Below are positions 34,365-41,806 of a DNA stretch of 64,000 nt, one piece after another. Position 1 is the stretch's first letter. Every line of letters begins with the position of its first letter. Source of the stretch: Asticcacaulis sp. UBA2476 (GTDB lineage Bacteria > Pseudomonadota > Alphaproteobacteria > Caulobacterales > Caulobacteraceae); contig DDPE01000090.1 in NCBI GenBank assembly GCA_002342035.1, positions 1 through 64,000 of the forward strand, given 5' to 3'. Below the pieces are notes generated by a model. That model ran no database searches. It saw only the letters and a list, made by a program, of their open reading frames with translations, and had not been told where the DNA came from. The position numbers were made by a program, and so were the translations under genes.

Positions 34365-34390
34365 GTAACCGCGGGCAAATGCGGGGCGAA
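34365..34390 (+). promoter_or_regulatory. SigF-type promoter of the bufferin operon
   Basis: GTAACC at 34365-34370, 16 bp spacer, CGAA at 34387-34390. Exact consensus match, 65 bp before the bufA1 start codon and directly after the nrsF stop. Confidence 0.78.
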
Positions 34391-34454
34391 TGCAATTGAG
34401 ACCGGGCATTTCGGAATTATCCGGCCGGTGTTCTCCGACAGAAGGAAACCAACC

Positions 34455-34736
34455 ATGAATAAGCTGCTTATCTCTGCCGCCATCGCCTCGGCCCTGGCCG
34501 GTGCTGTCGCCACCGCCCCATCCTTTGCGGGCGACGACATGAAGAAAGACAAGGCCGACAAAGAAAAATGCTACGGCGTCGCCAAGGCCGGCAAGAACTC
34601 GTGCGCCTCGGCTGACGGTTCGCACTCCTGCGCCGGTCACGCCACCAAGGACAATGACCCGAACGAGTGGGTTTATGTCAAAGCTGGCGAATGCGTGAAA
34701 ATGGGCGGCTCCCTGACCCCGCCGAAAAAGATGTAA
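34455..34736 (+). CDS. bufA1: bufferin precursor peptide (DUF2282)
   Basis: 93 residues from the ATG at 34455 (AAGGAA upstream). A signal peptide ends near residue 26 (PSFA-GDD). The mature part has the four cysteines of the family: KCYGVAKAGKNSC, SCAGHA and AGECVKMGG. In characterised loci the MNIO enzyme BufB with BufC modifies these cysteines, and the exported peptide binds copper in the periplasm. First gene after the SigF-type promoter. Confidence 0.9.
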   Translation: MNKLLISAAIASALAGAVATAPSFAGDDMKKDKADKEKCYGVAKAGKNSCASADGSHSCAGHATKDNDPNEWVYVKAGECVKMGGSLTPPKKM

Positions 34737-34743
34737 GAGTGCT

Positions 34744-34774
34744 GGCCTTCTCCGTACTCCCTTCGGAGAAGGCC
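34744..34774 (+). promoter_or_regulatory. intra-operon hairpin between bufA1 and bufB
   Basis: Perfect 11 bp stem, GGCCTTCTCCG (34744-34754) and CGGAGAAGGCC (34764-34774), loop of 9. No T-run follows, so it is not a full terminator. The right arm holds the only purine-rich ribosome-site-like sequence (GAGAAGG) before bufB at 34784, which it would sequester. Likely keeps enzyme output below peptide output and stabilises the bufA1 message. Confidence 0.6.
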
Positions 34775-34783
34775 CCTTAATTC

Positions 34784-35593
34784 ATGATGTCATCATCTCA
34801 TCTTGGTTATGGCTTAGGCCTGCGCAGACCCCATTACGGGCATTTTCTGAACGAACGCCCACGATCTGTTGACTGGCTGGAGATCATTTCCGACAACTAT
34901 ATCCGCGCCCACGCAGGTTATCACGACATGCTGTGCGATCTGCGAACGGATTATCCTATCGTCATGCACGGGGTGGGGTTATCCATTGGCACGACCGATG
35001 CGCTGGACGGGGATTACTTAAGCGCGCTCAAGGGTTTGGCCGATAAGCTGGAGGCCGCCTGGGTGTCTGATCACCTGTGCTTTACCGGCATTAATGGCCA
35101 AAACAGCCACGACCTTTTGCCCATTCCCTATACCGAAGAAGCCCTTAAACACCTCATCCCGCGCATCCATCAGGTGCAGGCGGTGCTGGGGCGCGAACTG
35201 GTGCTTGAAAATGCGTCAACCTATGTCGAATTTGATGGCGCGAGTTTGAGCGAGGCTGAGTTTTTTGCCGAACTGCATGCCCGTACCGGCTGCGGGATTT
35301 TGCTGGATATCAACAATGTCCATGTTTCGAGCTTTAATCACGGCTGGGATGCGCGCGCCTATATTGATGCGGTGCCGTCAGCCGCGATCAAGCAGTACCA
35401 TCTGGCCGGACATACCGATCACGGCGATTACCTGTTCGACACCCACAATGCGCCCGTCGCTGATCCGGTCTGGGCGCTGTATGACTATGCCCGGTCGGTG
35501 CATGGGGATCGCGCGACCCTGATCGAATGGGACGCCGATATTCCGGCGTTTGAGGTGCTGGAGGCCGAACTGGATAAGGTGCGCGCCCGATGA
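34784..35593 (+). CDS. bufB: MNIO-family (DUF692) peptide-modifying enzyme
   Basis: 269 residues. TIM-barrel metal-ligand motifs of the family are present: VMHGVGLSIG, WVSDHLCFTG, ELVLENASTY, ILLDINNVHVSSFNHG and HLAGHTDHG. MNIO enzymes use two or three iron atoms to oxidise cysteine side chains in precursor peptides; here the substrate is almost certainly the DUF2282 peptide encoded upstream. It overlaps bufC by ATGA. Cytosolic. Confidence 0.92.
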   Translation: MMSSSHLGYGLGLRRPHYGHFLNERPRSVDWLEIISDNYIRAHAGYHDMLCDLRTDYPIVMHGVGLSIGTTDALDGDYLSALKGLADKLEAAWVSDHLCFTGINGQNSHDLLPIPYTEEALKHLIPRIHQVQAVLGRELVLENASTYVEFDGASLSEAEFFAELHARTGCGILLDINNVHVSSFNHGWDARAYIDAVPSAAIKQYHLAGHTDHGDYLFDTHNAPVADPVWALYDYARSVHGDRATLIEWDADIPAFEVLEAELDKVRAR

Positions 35594-36315
35594 ATTACCG
35601 CCGCCAGCTTGAGCAATTATATGAGGCGGTGACCGGACGCGCGGCGGCGGATATGCATCTGTTTAAAGCCGCACGCGGTAATGTCCTTACGCTGCCGCGG
35701 CGACTAAACATCTATGCCGACGGCTATGGTGAGCGGCTGCGGGCGGCGGTCGCTGCCGACTATCCGGCGCTCGCAGCCTTTATGGGCGCGGGCGCGTTTA
35801 ACGCGGTGGTGGACGTCTATGTGGCGGCGACACCCTCGCGGCACTGGGATTTGAATCTCTATCCCATTGGCTTGCCCGACCTTGTGTCGCCCGGCCCGGC
35901 CAAAGATCTGGCGACACTGGAGGCTGCGATTGTCGCGGTATTCTGGGCTGCGGACAGCGCGCCGCTAACACCGACCGATTTGACCGGCATTGACGAAGCT
36001 GCCTTTGCTCAGATGCCGTTGGATCTTCGCACAGCCTCACGCCTGCTGAGGTTTGAGGCCGCCCCCAACGCCTATCTGACGGCGCACCGGTCGGGTGCGG
36101 CGGCAATGATGGGCGTTGGGCCGGAACACCTGCTGATCGTCCGCCACGATCACGAAGTCCACCGCCACGCCCTGGAGCCCTTAGAATACGACGTGTTGAC
36201 GCGACTATCGCAAGGGCAAAACCTGACAGAAGCGATTGCTACCGAAGCCGCTGCCGAGCACTTACCGCACTGGCTGGGCCGGTGGCTGACGGACGGGTTT
36301 TTCAATCAATCTTAA
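35590..36315 (+). CDS. bufC: HvfC/BufC family protein (DUF2063)
   Basis: 241 residues. The N-terminal domain has the family pattern: YEAVTGRAAADMHLF, RLNIYADGYGERLRAAVAAD, YPALAAFMGAGAFNAVV and HWDLNLYPIGLPDLV. It is the recognition partner of BufB, presenting the precursor peptide to the enzyme. Coupled to bufB by a 4 bp overlap; last gene of the operon, 2 bp from a convergent gene. Confidence 0.88.
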   Translation: MNYRRQLEQLYEAVTGRAAADMHLFKAARGNVLTLPRRLNIYADGYGERLRAAVAADYPALAAFMGAGAFNAVVDVYVAATPSRHWDLNLYPIGLPDLVSPGPAKDLATLEAAIVAVFWAADSAPLTPTDLTGIDEAAFAQMPLDLRTASRLLRFEAAPNAYLTAHRSGAAAMMGVGPEHLLIVRHDHEVHRHALEPLEYDVLTRLSQGQNLTEAIATEAAAEHLPHWLGRWLTDGFFNQS

Positions 36316-36317
36316 AG

Positions 36318-36788
36318 CTACAGCTCGACCTTAGCGACCTTGTCCTTAAAATCTTCCTTGGGGTCAGATCCAAGCAGGAGTTTCAGCCCCGCCATCAGGC
36401 TTGAGGCATCGACCCAGATTTCGGCCTCACGGGCATCAAAGCGCAGCAATTGCAGTTTCGGATCATCCTTGCCCGTGAACCAGGCAGCTATGAACGGGTT
36501 CCACAGTCGATCGATCACGGCGCGGTCATTGTGCGGGCTTAAGGCACCGTAGACGGTCGCAAAGACATTGTGGCCCTTATCGGCAAAGGTAAAGCGCGCG
36601 GTTTCATCCGGCGTCAAAGCCTTGGCCAGTTCGGTGTCTTTGGAGGTGAAAATCCAGATCGGCCCGCCTTCGTCGCCGTCTACCAGCGCCGTCATCGGCC
36701 GCGGGGCGACATTGCGCAGGCCCAGCATGACCGTGCGGTCAGAGCGCAAAGCTTTCCAGAATTTTTCGGTGATGTCTTTTTCGGTCAT
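36318..36788 (-). CDS. pyridoxamine-phosphate-oxidase-like flavin split-barrel protein (general stress protein family)
   Basis: 156 residues, AGGAG 9 bp upstream. The VMLGLRNVAPRPMTALVD and GPIWIFTSKDTELAK stretches match the general-stress-protein-26 branch of the split-barrel FMN-binding fold, with a C-terminal part containing IWVDASSLMAGLKLLLG. Expected to bind FMN or heme-like cofactors; no defined reaction. Convergent with bufC but not obviously part of the copper system. Confidence 0.82.
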   Translation of the reverse strand: MTEKDITEKFWKALRSDRTVMLGLRNVAPRPMTALVDGDEGGPIWIFTSKDTELAKALTPDETARFTFADKGHNVFATVYGALSPHNDRAVIDRLWNPFIAAWFTGKDDPKLQLLRFDAREAEIWVDASSLMAGLKLLLGSDPKEDFKDKVAKVEL

Positions 36789-37068
36789 GGCACATTACTC
36801 CTGATTTCGGAGCGATAGTGTGCGCCCATGACCATAAGCGCGCGATGCGGATAGTGTGGGGTGTGGCTAAATAAGCTGGCTATCAGTAGGCTAATCGCGA
36901 AGTTAGCACAAAACATACGCGACAAAGTCCGTAACCATTGCGAAGGACTTTGGAGTGAGATGGCCGGAGCGAAGCGACTAGCGACCAAGCGGGAGCGCAG
37001 GCTGCGCGCCGCCAAGGGCCTTAGGCCCTGAGCGCCGGGAAAAAGCATTTCTTAATTTTCGGAGGAAA
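36789..37068. other. non-coding stretch with inverted repeats
   Basis: No credible ORF. It contains CAAAGTCC (36922-36929) with GGACTTTG (36944-36951) as a perfect 8 bp inverted repeat, and an AGGGCCTTAGGCCCT palindrome near 37015-37030, downstream of tRNA-Val on the minus strand. Neither is followed by a T-run. Confidence 0.5.
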
Positions 37069-37143
<75 letters not shown>

Positions 37144-37240
37144 ACTTTATGCGAGGAAGCGGTGTATAACCAAGCCTCCCCGCCATAGCAAGCCATTTTT
37201 CGGGAAATCTGTGGGTTAATCCCACAATCAGATTTAAGGT

Positions 37241-37285
37241 GCTTACGCCGCGATCAGGCGTTCCACTTCGGTGACGATCTCGCGC
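37241..37285 (-). repeat. detached duplicate of the cpdR 3' end
   Basis: 45 bp identical, except for one base, to 37369-37413, the last codons of cpdR plus two bases. It lies 84 bp downstream of the cpdR stop, so the tail of the gene, including its final Ile-Ala-Ala and stop codon, is present twice. Confidence 0.85.
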
Positions 37286-37288
37286 CCG

Positions 37289-37357
37289 CCCTCAAGAAGC
37301 GAAGCGATAGGGCAACTCAAAACACCCTCAAGAAGCGAAGCGTTAGGGCAACTAAAA
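37289..37357. repeat. two tandem copies of a 36 bp-period hairpin sequence
   Basis: CCCTCAAGAAGCGAAGCG is followed by WTAGGGCAACT in each copy (37289-37322 and 37325-37357). GCCCT at 37287-37291 and AGGGC at 37309-37313 can pair to a small hairpin in the first copy. The tandem lies between the duplicated cpdR tail and cpdR itself. With only two copies it is not a CRISPR array. Confidence 0.7.
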
Positions 37358-37370
37358 ATCTGCGCGAAGC

Positions 37371-37727
37371 TTACGCCGCGATCAGGCGTTCCACTTCGGT
37401 GACGATTTCGCGCAGATGCACCGGCTTTTCGAGCACCTTGGCTTCGGGCGAGGCTTTCTGGGCATTAAGGGCCACTGCGGCAAACCCGGTGATGAACATG
37501 ATCTTAAGGCCCGGCTGGCGTTGACCGGCAATCTTGGCGACTTCGATGCCATCGGCACCTGGCATGACGATATCGGTCAGCAGCAGGTCGTAGGGGCCCT
37601 GATCGAGCGCTTCGATCGCGCTGTCGCCATCGGCACAGCTTACGACCTCATAACCCGCCCGTTGCAGGGCGCGGGTCAGGAAGCTGCGCACGGAATCTTC
37701 GTCTTCAGCCAGCAGAATTTTCTTCAT
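37371..37727 (-). CDS. cpdR: CpdR-type single-domain response regulator
   Basis: 118 residues, a receiver domain only. Acid pocket E9/D10 in LLAEDED, phosphoacceptor D52 in LLLTDIVMP, and Lys in VLEKPVHLREIV. The IMFITGFAAVALN segment and the C-terminal pair of alanines are the CpdR signature. In Caulobacter unphosphorylated CpdR primes the ClpXP protease for cell-cycle substrates such as PdeA and affects CtrA turnover; the CckA-ChpT relay phosphorylates it. The adjacent N-formylglutamate amidohydrolase gene supports the call. Confidence 0.9.
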   Translation of the reverse strand: MKKILLAEDEDSVRSFLTRALQRAGYEVVSCADGDSAIEALDQGPYDLLLTDIVMPGADGIEVAKIAGQRQPGLKIMFITGFAAVALNAQKASPEAKVLEKPVHLREIVTEVERLIAA

Positions 37728-37856
37728 GGTACCCCAAAATCACTAAACGCCTTACGTCCAGATCAGGCGCCGTCCCGGCGTTGATAACCGATAATAACGC
37801 AACTGACGTAAATTAGGGATGAAGAACTCGCACGAATGGCCTACTAAATAGCTAAT

Positions 37857-38744
37857 ATGGATACGAATGTTTCTCACCTGTGGCACTTGTCGCGCGATTT
37901 TATTCCGGCGGTCGATGTGATCGAGCCGGACGGCGGGGAGGGCTGGCCGCTGGTGTTTGGTCTGCCCCATTCCGGTCGCTACTACCCCGACAGCTTTATT
38001 CAGGGGGCACGCGAGGCCTTGCCGGTGCTTAGGTCCACCGAAGATGCCTATGTCGATGACCTGATCGGGTTTTCGAAAGATATGGACATCCGCTGTGTTC
38101 GTGCCGTTTACGGGCGGTCGTTTGTCGATGTTAACCGCGACCCGCGCGAACTGGATGCCCGCCTGATCAAGGGCGCTTTGCCGAGGGATGCGTTGACCCA
38201 GACTCTGCGGGTGCGTTCTGGCTTTGGGGTTATTCCGCGCTGTTTGAGCGGTCAGAGGGAAATCCATCTTCATCCCATCGGGATTGATGAGGCCAGGGTG
38301 CGTATTGCGCGGGTTCATGCCCCCTATCACCATGCCCTGAACTACCTGTTGCGGCAGGGCTGCGCGCAGTTTGGCACCATCATGTTCATCGACTGGCATT
38401 CCATGCCGTCAACCACACAGGCGGGCGGGTCGCGAAAGCTGCCGGATATCGTGCTGGGCGATCTTTATGGGGAAACCTGCGCTCCGGAGCTGACGCGCTT
38501 TGTGAAAAAGCAACTGGAAGCTCAGGGCCTTAAGGTCGGGCTGAACATGCCCTTTGCCGGGGGCTATAATATGGAAACCTACGGTAAGCCGCACCGGGGC
38601 GTTCACGCGCTACAGATTGAGATCAACCGTGGCATTTATATGGATGAAGCCACGCTGGAGCGGACGGCAGGGTTTGCCACGCTCAAAGCGGCGCTGGCGT
38701 CCGTTATTGAGGCCCTTAAGACGTTCCGCCTCGGAACTCCCTGA
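37857..38744 (+). CDS. N-formylglutamate amidohydrolase family protein
   Basis: 295 residues. Family motifs PLVFGLPHSGRYYP, TEDAYVDDLIGF, DVNRDPREL and FIDWHSMP supply the zinc ligands and active-site acids; the ALQIEINRGIYMDE end is typical. These enzymes release formate or an amide-bound amine from N-formyl-glutamate-like substrates; in alphaproteobacteria without a hut operon alongside, the substrate is uncertain. No clear ribosome site precedes the ATG, so the message may have a short or absent leader. Confidence 0.88.
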   Translation: MDTNVSHLWHLSRDFIPAVDVIEPDGGEGWPLVFGLPHSGRYYPDSFIQGAREALPVLRSTEDAYVDDLIGFSKDMDIRCVRAVYGRSFVDVNRDPRELDARLIKGALPRDALTQTLRVRSGFGVIPRCLSGQREIHLHPIGIDEARVRIARVHAPYHHALNYLLRQGCAQFGTIMFIDWHSMPSTTQAGGSRKLPDIVLGDLYGETCAPELTRFVKKQLEAQGLKVGLNMPFAGGYNMETYGKPHRGVHALQIEINRGIYMDEATLERTAGFATLKAALASVIEALKTFRLGTP

Positions 38745-38750
38745 ATTGGG

Positions 38751-38785
38751 GCAAAAAAAAGCCGCGCTATTTACAAGCGCGGCTA
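38751..38785 (-). terminator. intrinsic terminator on the minus strand
   Basis: AGCCGCGC (38760-38767) and GCGCGGCT (38777-38784) pair perfectly; on the minus strand a run of T's follows (38753-38760). It is 170 bp beyond the stop of the DUF599 gene, which it may serve. On the plus strand it follows the amidohydrolase gene closely but lacks a T-run. Confidence 0.7.
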
Positions 38786-38956
38786 AAGTCTACAGGGAGG
38801 AAACGCCCAGGAAGGGCATCGACGTAAAAACGTCGAACAAGATCAAAATAGTTTGCGGTGCGAAAAATCGCAAGTCCAAAAGTGCATTTGTATGATCACG
38901 TATGGTTACAACTGCAAAAACATTGATGTCAGTACCGTGATTTTTAACAGGCTTTT

Positions 38957-39778
38957 CTAATCTTGCGGCTCTTTTTTAGGCAGGTGGTTTGCGCGGTCGT
39001 CCTTGTGCATCGCGAGAATATCTTCCAGAGGCAGTGTATCTTTTTCATAAAGCGGACGGGTGCGGGTGGGGTAAGGGTGTTCTTCCAAAAGTTCGCGCAT
39101 CCGGCGGAGTCCGCGTGAGGCCTGTGAATTGGCCTGCCGGTAGCCTAGCAGAAACACGGCGCCCAAACTGGCAATGATGAGGGCCCAGGGCCCGAACAGC
39201 CACGCACCTGCCGACAGCGAGAAATAGTAACCGCGCACCCCTTGCGAAAAATTCGACATGGCCGGGTCGATAATATCTGATGCCGCTTCGGTGAACTTGT
39301 CGGCGGTCTCTTTGTCGACATTGAGTGGGATGGCACCGAAGGCCGCCACGCAGTAGTTCATCTGCCGCAATGCCCAGACGAAGTTCAGGAGGCCACGCGC
39401 CAGACAAAGAATAACCAGAGACAGCTTGATCACCAGCAAGGAGGACGACGTATCGATTCCCAATCCTGTGGCGTATTGGAAGGTTACATCGGTGCTGAAC
39501 AGGGCCCCCCCAATGGCGGCGATCAAGATGAGGTTGGCTGAGGCAAAAAAGCTGGCCGAATTGACACCGTGCCCAATCAGGTTGGAATCGAACAACTTAA
39601 AGTCGCGAATGACCATTTCCCGCATCCAGGCGTGGCGGACGACGGTCAGATCCTTAAGCAGCATGCCCCGACGTTTGGATAACAGCTTAATCAGATGTTC
39701 GTAGCCTAACCAGCACACGAAAAAGATTATTAGGGCGGCAATATCATGCCTTAACGTCATAAAATCCAGATCGGACAT
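38957..39778 (-). CDS. DUF599 integral membrane protein
   Basis: 273 residues with four hydrophobic segments (about residues 12-32, 78-100, 113-135, 190-215). The VWALRQMNYCVAAFGAIP motif is diagnostic of DUF599, a bacterial membrane family of unknown function. The C-terminus is charged and cytosolic. Monocistronic. Confidence 0.85.
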   Translation of the reverse strand: MSDLDFMTLRHDIAALIIFFVCWLGYEHLIKLLSKRRGMLLKDLTVVRHAWMREMVIRDFKLFDSNLIGHGVNSASFFASANLILIAAIGGALFSTDVTFQYATGLGIDTSSSLLVIKLSLVILCLARGLLNFVWALRQMNYCVAAFGAIPLNVDKETADKFTEAASDIIDPAMSNFSQGVRGYYFSLSAGAWLFGPWALIIASLGAVFLLGYRQANSQASRGLRRMRELLEEHPYPTRTRPLYEKDTLPLEDILAMHKDDRANHLPKKEPQD

Positions 39779-39983
39779 CTTACTCTCCCCGCATGTAGAT
39801 GTTCACTGTTTGCCACGGTATTGATTTCATTAAGCTTAACAGGTCGTTTCCGGTACAATCAGCAATAGGGTTTTTGCGCCATAAGGCACAAAGTTTTCAC
39901 TTTTTCCAACTCTTCGCTTGTGCGAACAGCCTCAATCTCTTAAATGGGCTCAACTTTGTTATATAATCAAAAAGCCAAAACTT

Positions 39984-40520
39984 ATGAATATAGATAAGAT
40001 TTCTATTGGTCCTAACGCGCCGTGGGACATTAACGCTATTATCGAAATTCCCCAGGGTGGCATGCCGGTCAAGTATGAGCTGGATAAGGACTCCGGGGCT
40101 CTGTTTGTCGACCGTTTTCTATATACGTCGATGTTCTATCCCGGTAACTACGGGTTTATTCCGCACACCCTCGCGGATGATGGCGACCCGTGCGATATTC
40201 TGGTGGTCGGTCCGGTGCCGGTCTATCCGGGTGTCGTGATCCGTTCGCGTCCCATCGGCGTGCTTCTGATGGAAGACGAAGCCGGTAAGGACGAGAAAAT
40301 CCTAGCTGTGCCGGTCGATAAACTGCACCCGTACTATAGCAATGTTTCAAGCTACCGCCAGATGCCGGAAATCCTGATCGAGCAGATTGCGCACTTCTTT
40401 GCGCACTACAAGGATCTGGAAAAGAACAAGGTCACGACCCTCAAGGGGTGGGGTGAGCCTGAAGTAGCCGCCCAACTGATCCGCGAAGGTCAGGAACGTC
40501 TGGCCGCCAAGGTTGGCTAA
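39984..40520 (+). CDS. ppa: inorganic pyrophosphatase (family I)
   Basis: 178 residues. The family I signature DDGDPCDIL carries the catalytic metal-binding aspartates; YPGNYGFIPHTL and KVTTLKGWGEP are further conserved blocks. Hydrolyses pyrophosphate to drive biosynthesis, in the cytosol. A TATAAT hexamer at 39962-39967 suggests a very short leader before the ATG at 39984. Followed by its own terminator. Confidence 0.95.
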   Translation: MNIDKISIGPNAPWDINAIIEIPQGGMPVKYELDKDSGALFVDRFLYTSMFYPGNYGFIPHTLADDGDPCDILVVGPVPVYPGVVIRSRPIGVLLMEDEAGKDEKILAVPVDKLHPYYSNVSSYRQMPEILIEQIAHFFAHYKDLEKNKVTTLKGWGEPEVAAQLIREGQERLAAKVG

Positions 40521-40541
40521 GACCGCTTCTGTTTAAGCTTT

Positions 40542-40575
40542 AAAACCCGTTCCGGTTCCGGAGCGGGTTTTTTTA
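40542..40575 (+). terminator. terminator of ppa
   Basis: AAACCCGTTCCG and CGGAGCGGGTTT (40543-40570) form a 12 bp stem with one G-T pair, followed by TTTT. Confidence 0.9.
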
Positions 40576-40689
40576 TAGCCTAAATGTCGCAAATGTTACT
40601 CAAAGCCATGTCAGGCTGCGATTTGCAGCTTTTCACATCTGCGGTTAGCGGCTTAAAGTCGGGCGGGTGCAAAAATCAAGGAGCGGGTT

Positions 40690-41094
40690 ATGGATATTCT
40701 GAATGGTGTTTTAGGCGCATTGGGCGGCGGCGATAAAGGCGGCCTTAATCTGGAGGCCCTGTCGGGCCTGGTGGGTAATGGCGGATTGAATGACATTGTG
40801 GGCCAGCTTTCGCAGGGTGGCCTACAGGACGTTGTGCAATCCTGGCTGGGTAATGGTGCCAACCTGCCGATATCGGCCGAGCAGATTCAGGCGGTGCTGG
40901 GCTCTGATCAGCTTGCGCAGATTGCTCAGACGATCGGGGTTAATCCGGCGCAAATCGCCGATGTACTGCCGGGCCTGATCGATAAGCTCAGCCCCAATGG
41001 TCAAATCTCTGCGGGCGGGCTCGGTGACATTGTCGGGCAACTGGGCAGCAGTGGCATTGTGCAGGACGTGCTGGGCGGTTTGTTCAAGCGCTGA
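40690..41094 (+). CDS. YidB-like / DUF937 family protein
   Basis: 134 residues, GGAGCGG upstream. Glycine-rich helical repeats such as NGGLNDIVGQLSQGGLQDVVQSWLGNGANLPIS and ISAGGLGDIVGQLGSSGIVQDVLGGLF are typical of YidB/DUF937 proteins. No signal peptide. Function unknown; abundant small cytosolic proteins in some proteobacteria. Confidence 0.82.
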   Translation: MDILNGVLGALGGGDKGGLNLEALSGLVGNGGLNDIVGQLSQGGLQDVVQSWLGNGANLPISAEQIQAVLGSDQLAQIAQTIGVNPAQIADVLPGLIDKLSPNGQISAGGLGDIVGQLGSSGIVQDVLGGLFKR

Positions 41095-41472
41095 TCGATT
41101 CTGATTGAATGGGTGTGGATTATGTCGGATTTGGCCTTATTTTCGACATAATTCAGCACCCTAATACCGTTTTTATTGCAAAGATGTGCAATTTTTTCGA
41201 TATATTATGCGTTTCGATAGCGCTACCATGATAAATTATACGAAAAATTACGGTTAATTCGTAATTTTTCCAAAGTCATTTTCAAAGAGTCTTTAAATTA
41301 CAATTATATGACGACGGGTGACCGTTATGGTTGACCAATTTGGATGACCTAGATTTCGTCACAATATCTGTTACAATGTAATCATTGCAAGGCGTCAACA
41401 GTTTTAGCGGGACTGTGTGTTTTTGTCGTAATCTACCCGTGTACTGTACCTGAGTTCTCCCATTCACCTTAC
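41095..41472. other. AT-rich intergenic region
   Basis: 378 bp without a credible ORF and clearly richer in A+T than the flanks. It contains a perfect 11 bp inverted repeat, GAAAAATTACG (41242-41252) and CGTAATTTTTC (41260-41270), either a weak terminator or an operator. Nothing else recognised. Confidence 0.6.
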
Positions 41473-41748
41473 ATGCCCAAGAAGAAAAATATGCCGAATT
41501 CCTCCCCGGATGTGGCATCGCGCCTTTATGCCTTGGCAGTGGCGCGTGACACAGCGAATTTAGTAGATATGGATGCCGCCCTGGCCATGGCGCGGGCATC
41601 TGTGCGTACCCTTATGGCCCTGTCACCTCAGGCGGCCCTTCTGATGCGCTCATTTGCGCAGGAAGAGATCGACCGCCTGTCGATGGAATGTACCGAAGAG
41701 TCCGAAGGGGCGATTGCGCTGGTGCGCGAAGCGCTTGATCGCGTCTGA
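41473..41748 (+). CDS. small conserved-looking protein of unknown function
   Basis: About 91 residues (or 85 from the ATG at 41491, which has a purine-rich AGAAGAAAAAT before it). Helical and acidic, with MDAALAMARASVRTLMALSPQAALL and EEIDRLSMECTEESEGAIALVREALDRV. No signal peptide or membrane segment. I do not recognise a family. Codon usage and a terminator right after the stop support a real gene. Confidence 0.6.
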   Translation: MPKKKNMPNSSPDVASRLYALAVARDTANLVDMDAALAMARASVRTLMALSPQAALLMRSFAQEEIDRLSMECTEESEGAIALVREALDRV

Positions 41749-41771
41749 ATATTTGAGTTTCGTGCTTAACG

Positions 41772-41803
41772 AAAAAGCGCTCCGATATATCGGGGCGCTT
41801 TTT
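41772..41803. terminator. bidirectional terminator
   Basis: AAAAAGCGC and GCGCTTTTT flank an inner CCGAT/ATCGG stem, between two convergent genes. It can end transcription in both directions. Confidence 0.88.
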
Positions 41804-41806
41804 GTT

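Noticed and set aside
36785..37048. 87-codon minus-strand frame after tRNA-Val
   Set aside because: Sequence is repeat-derived (LRPLAARSLRSRLVASRF type), without ribosome site or family.
37289..37357. Tandem repeat as a CRISPR array
   Set aside because: Only two copies with 2 bp between them, no unique spacers, no cas genes.
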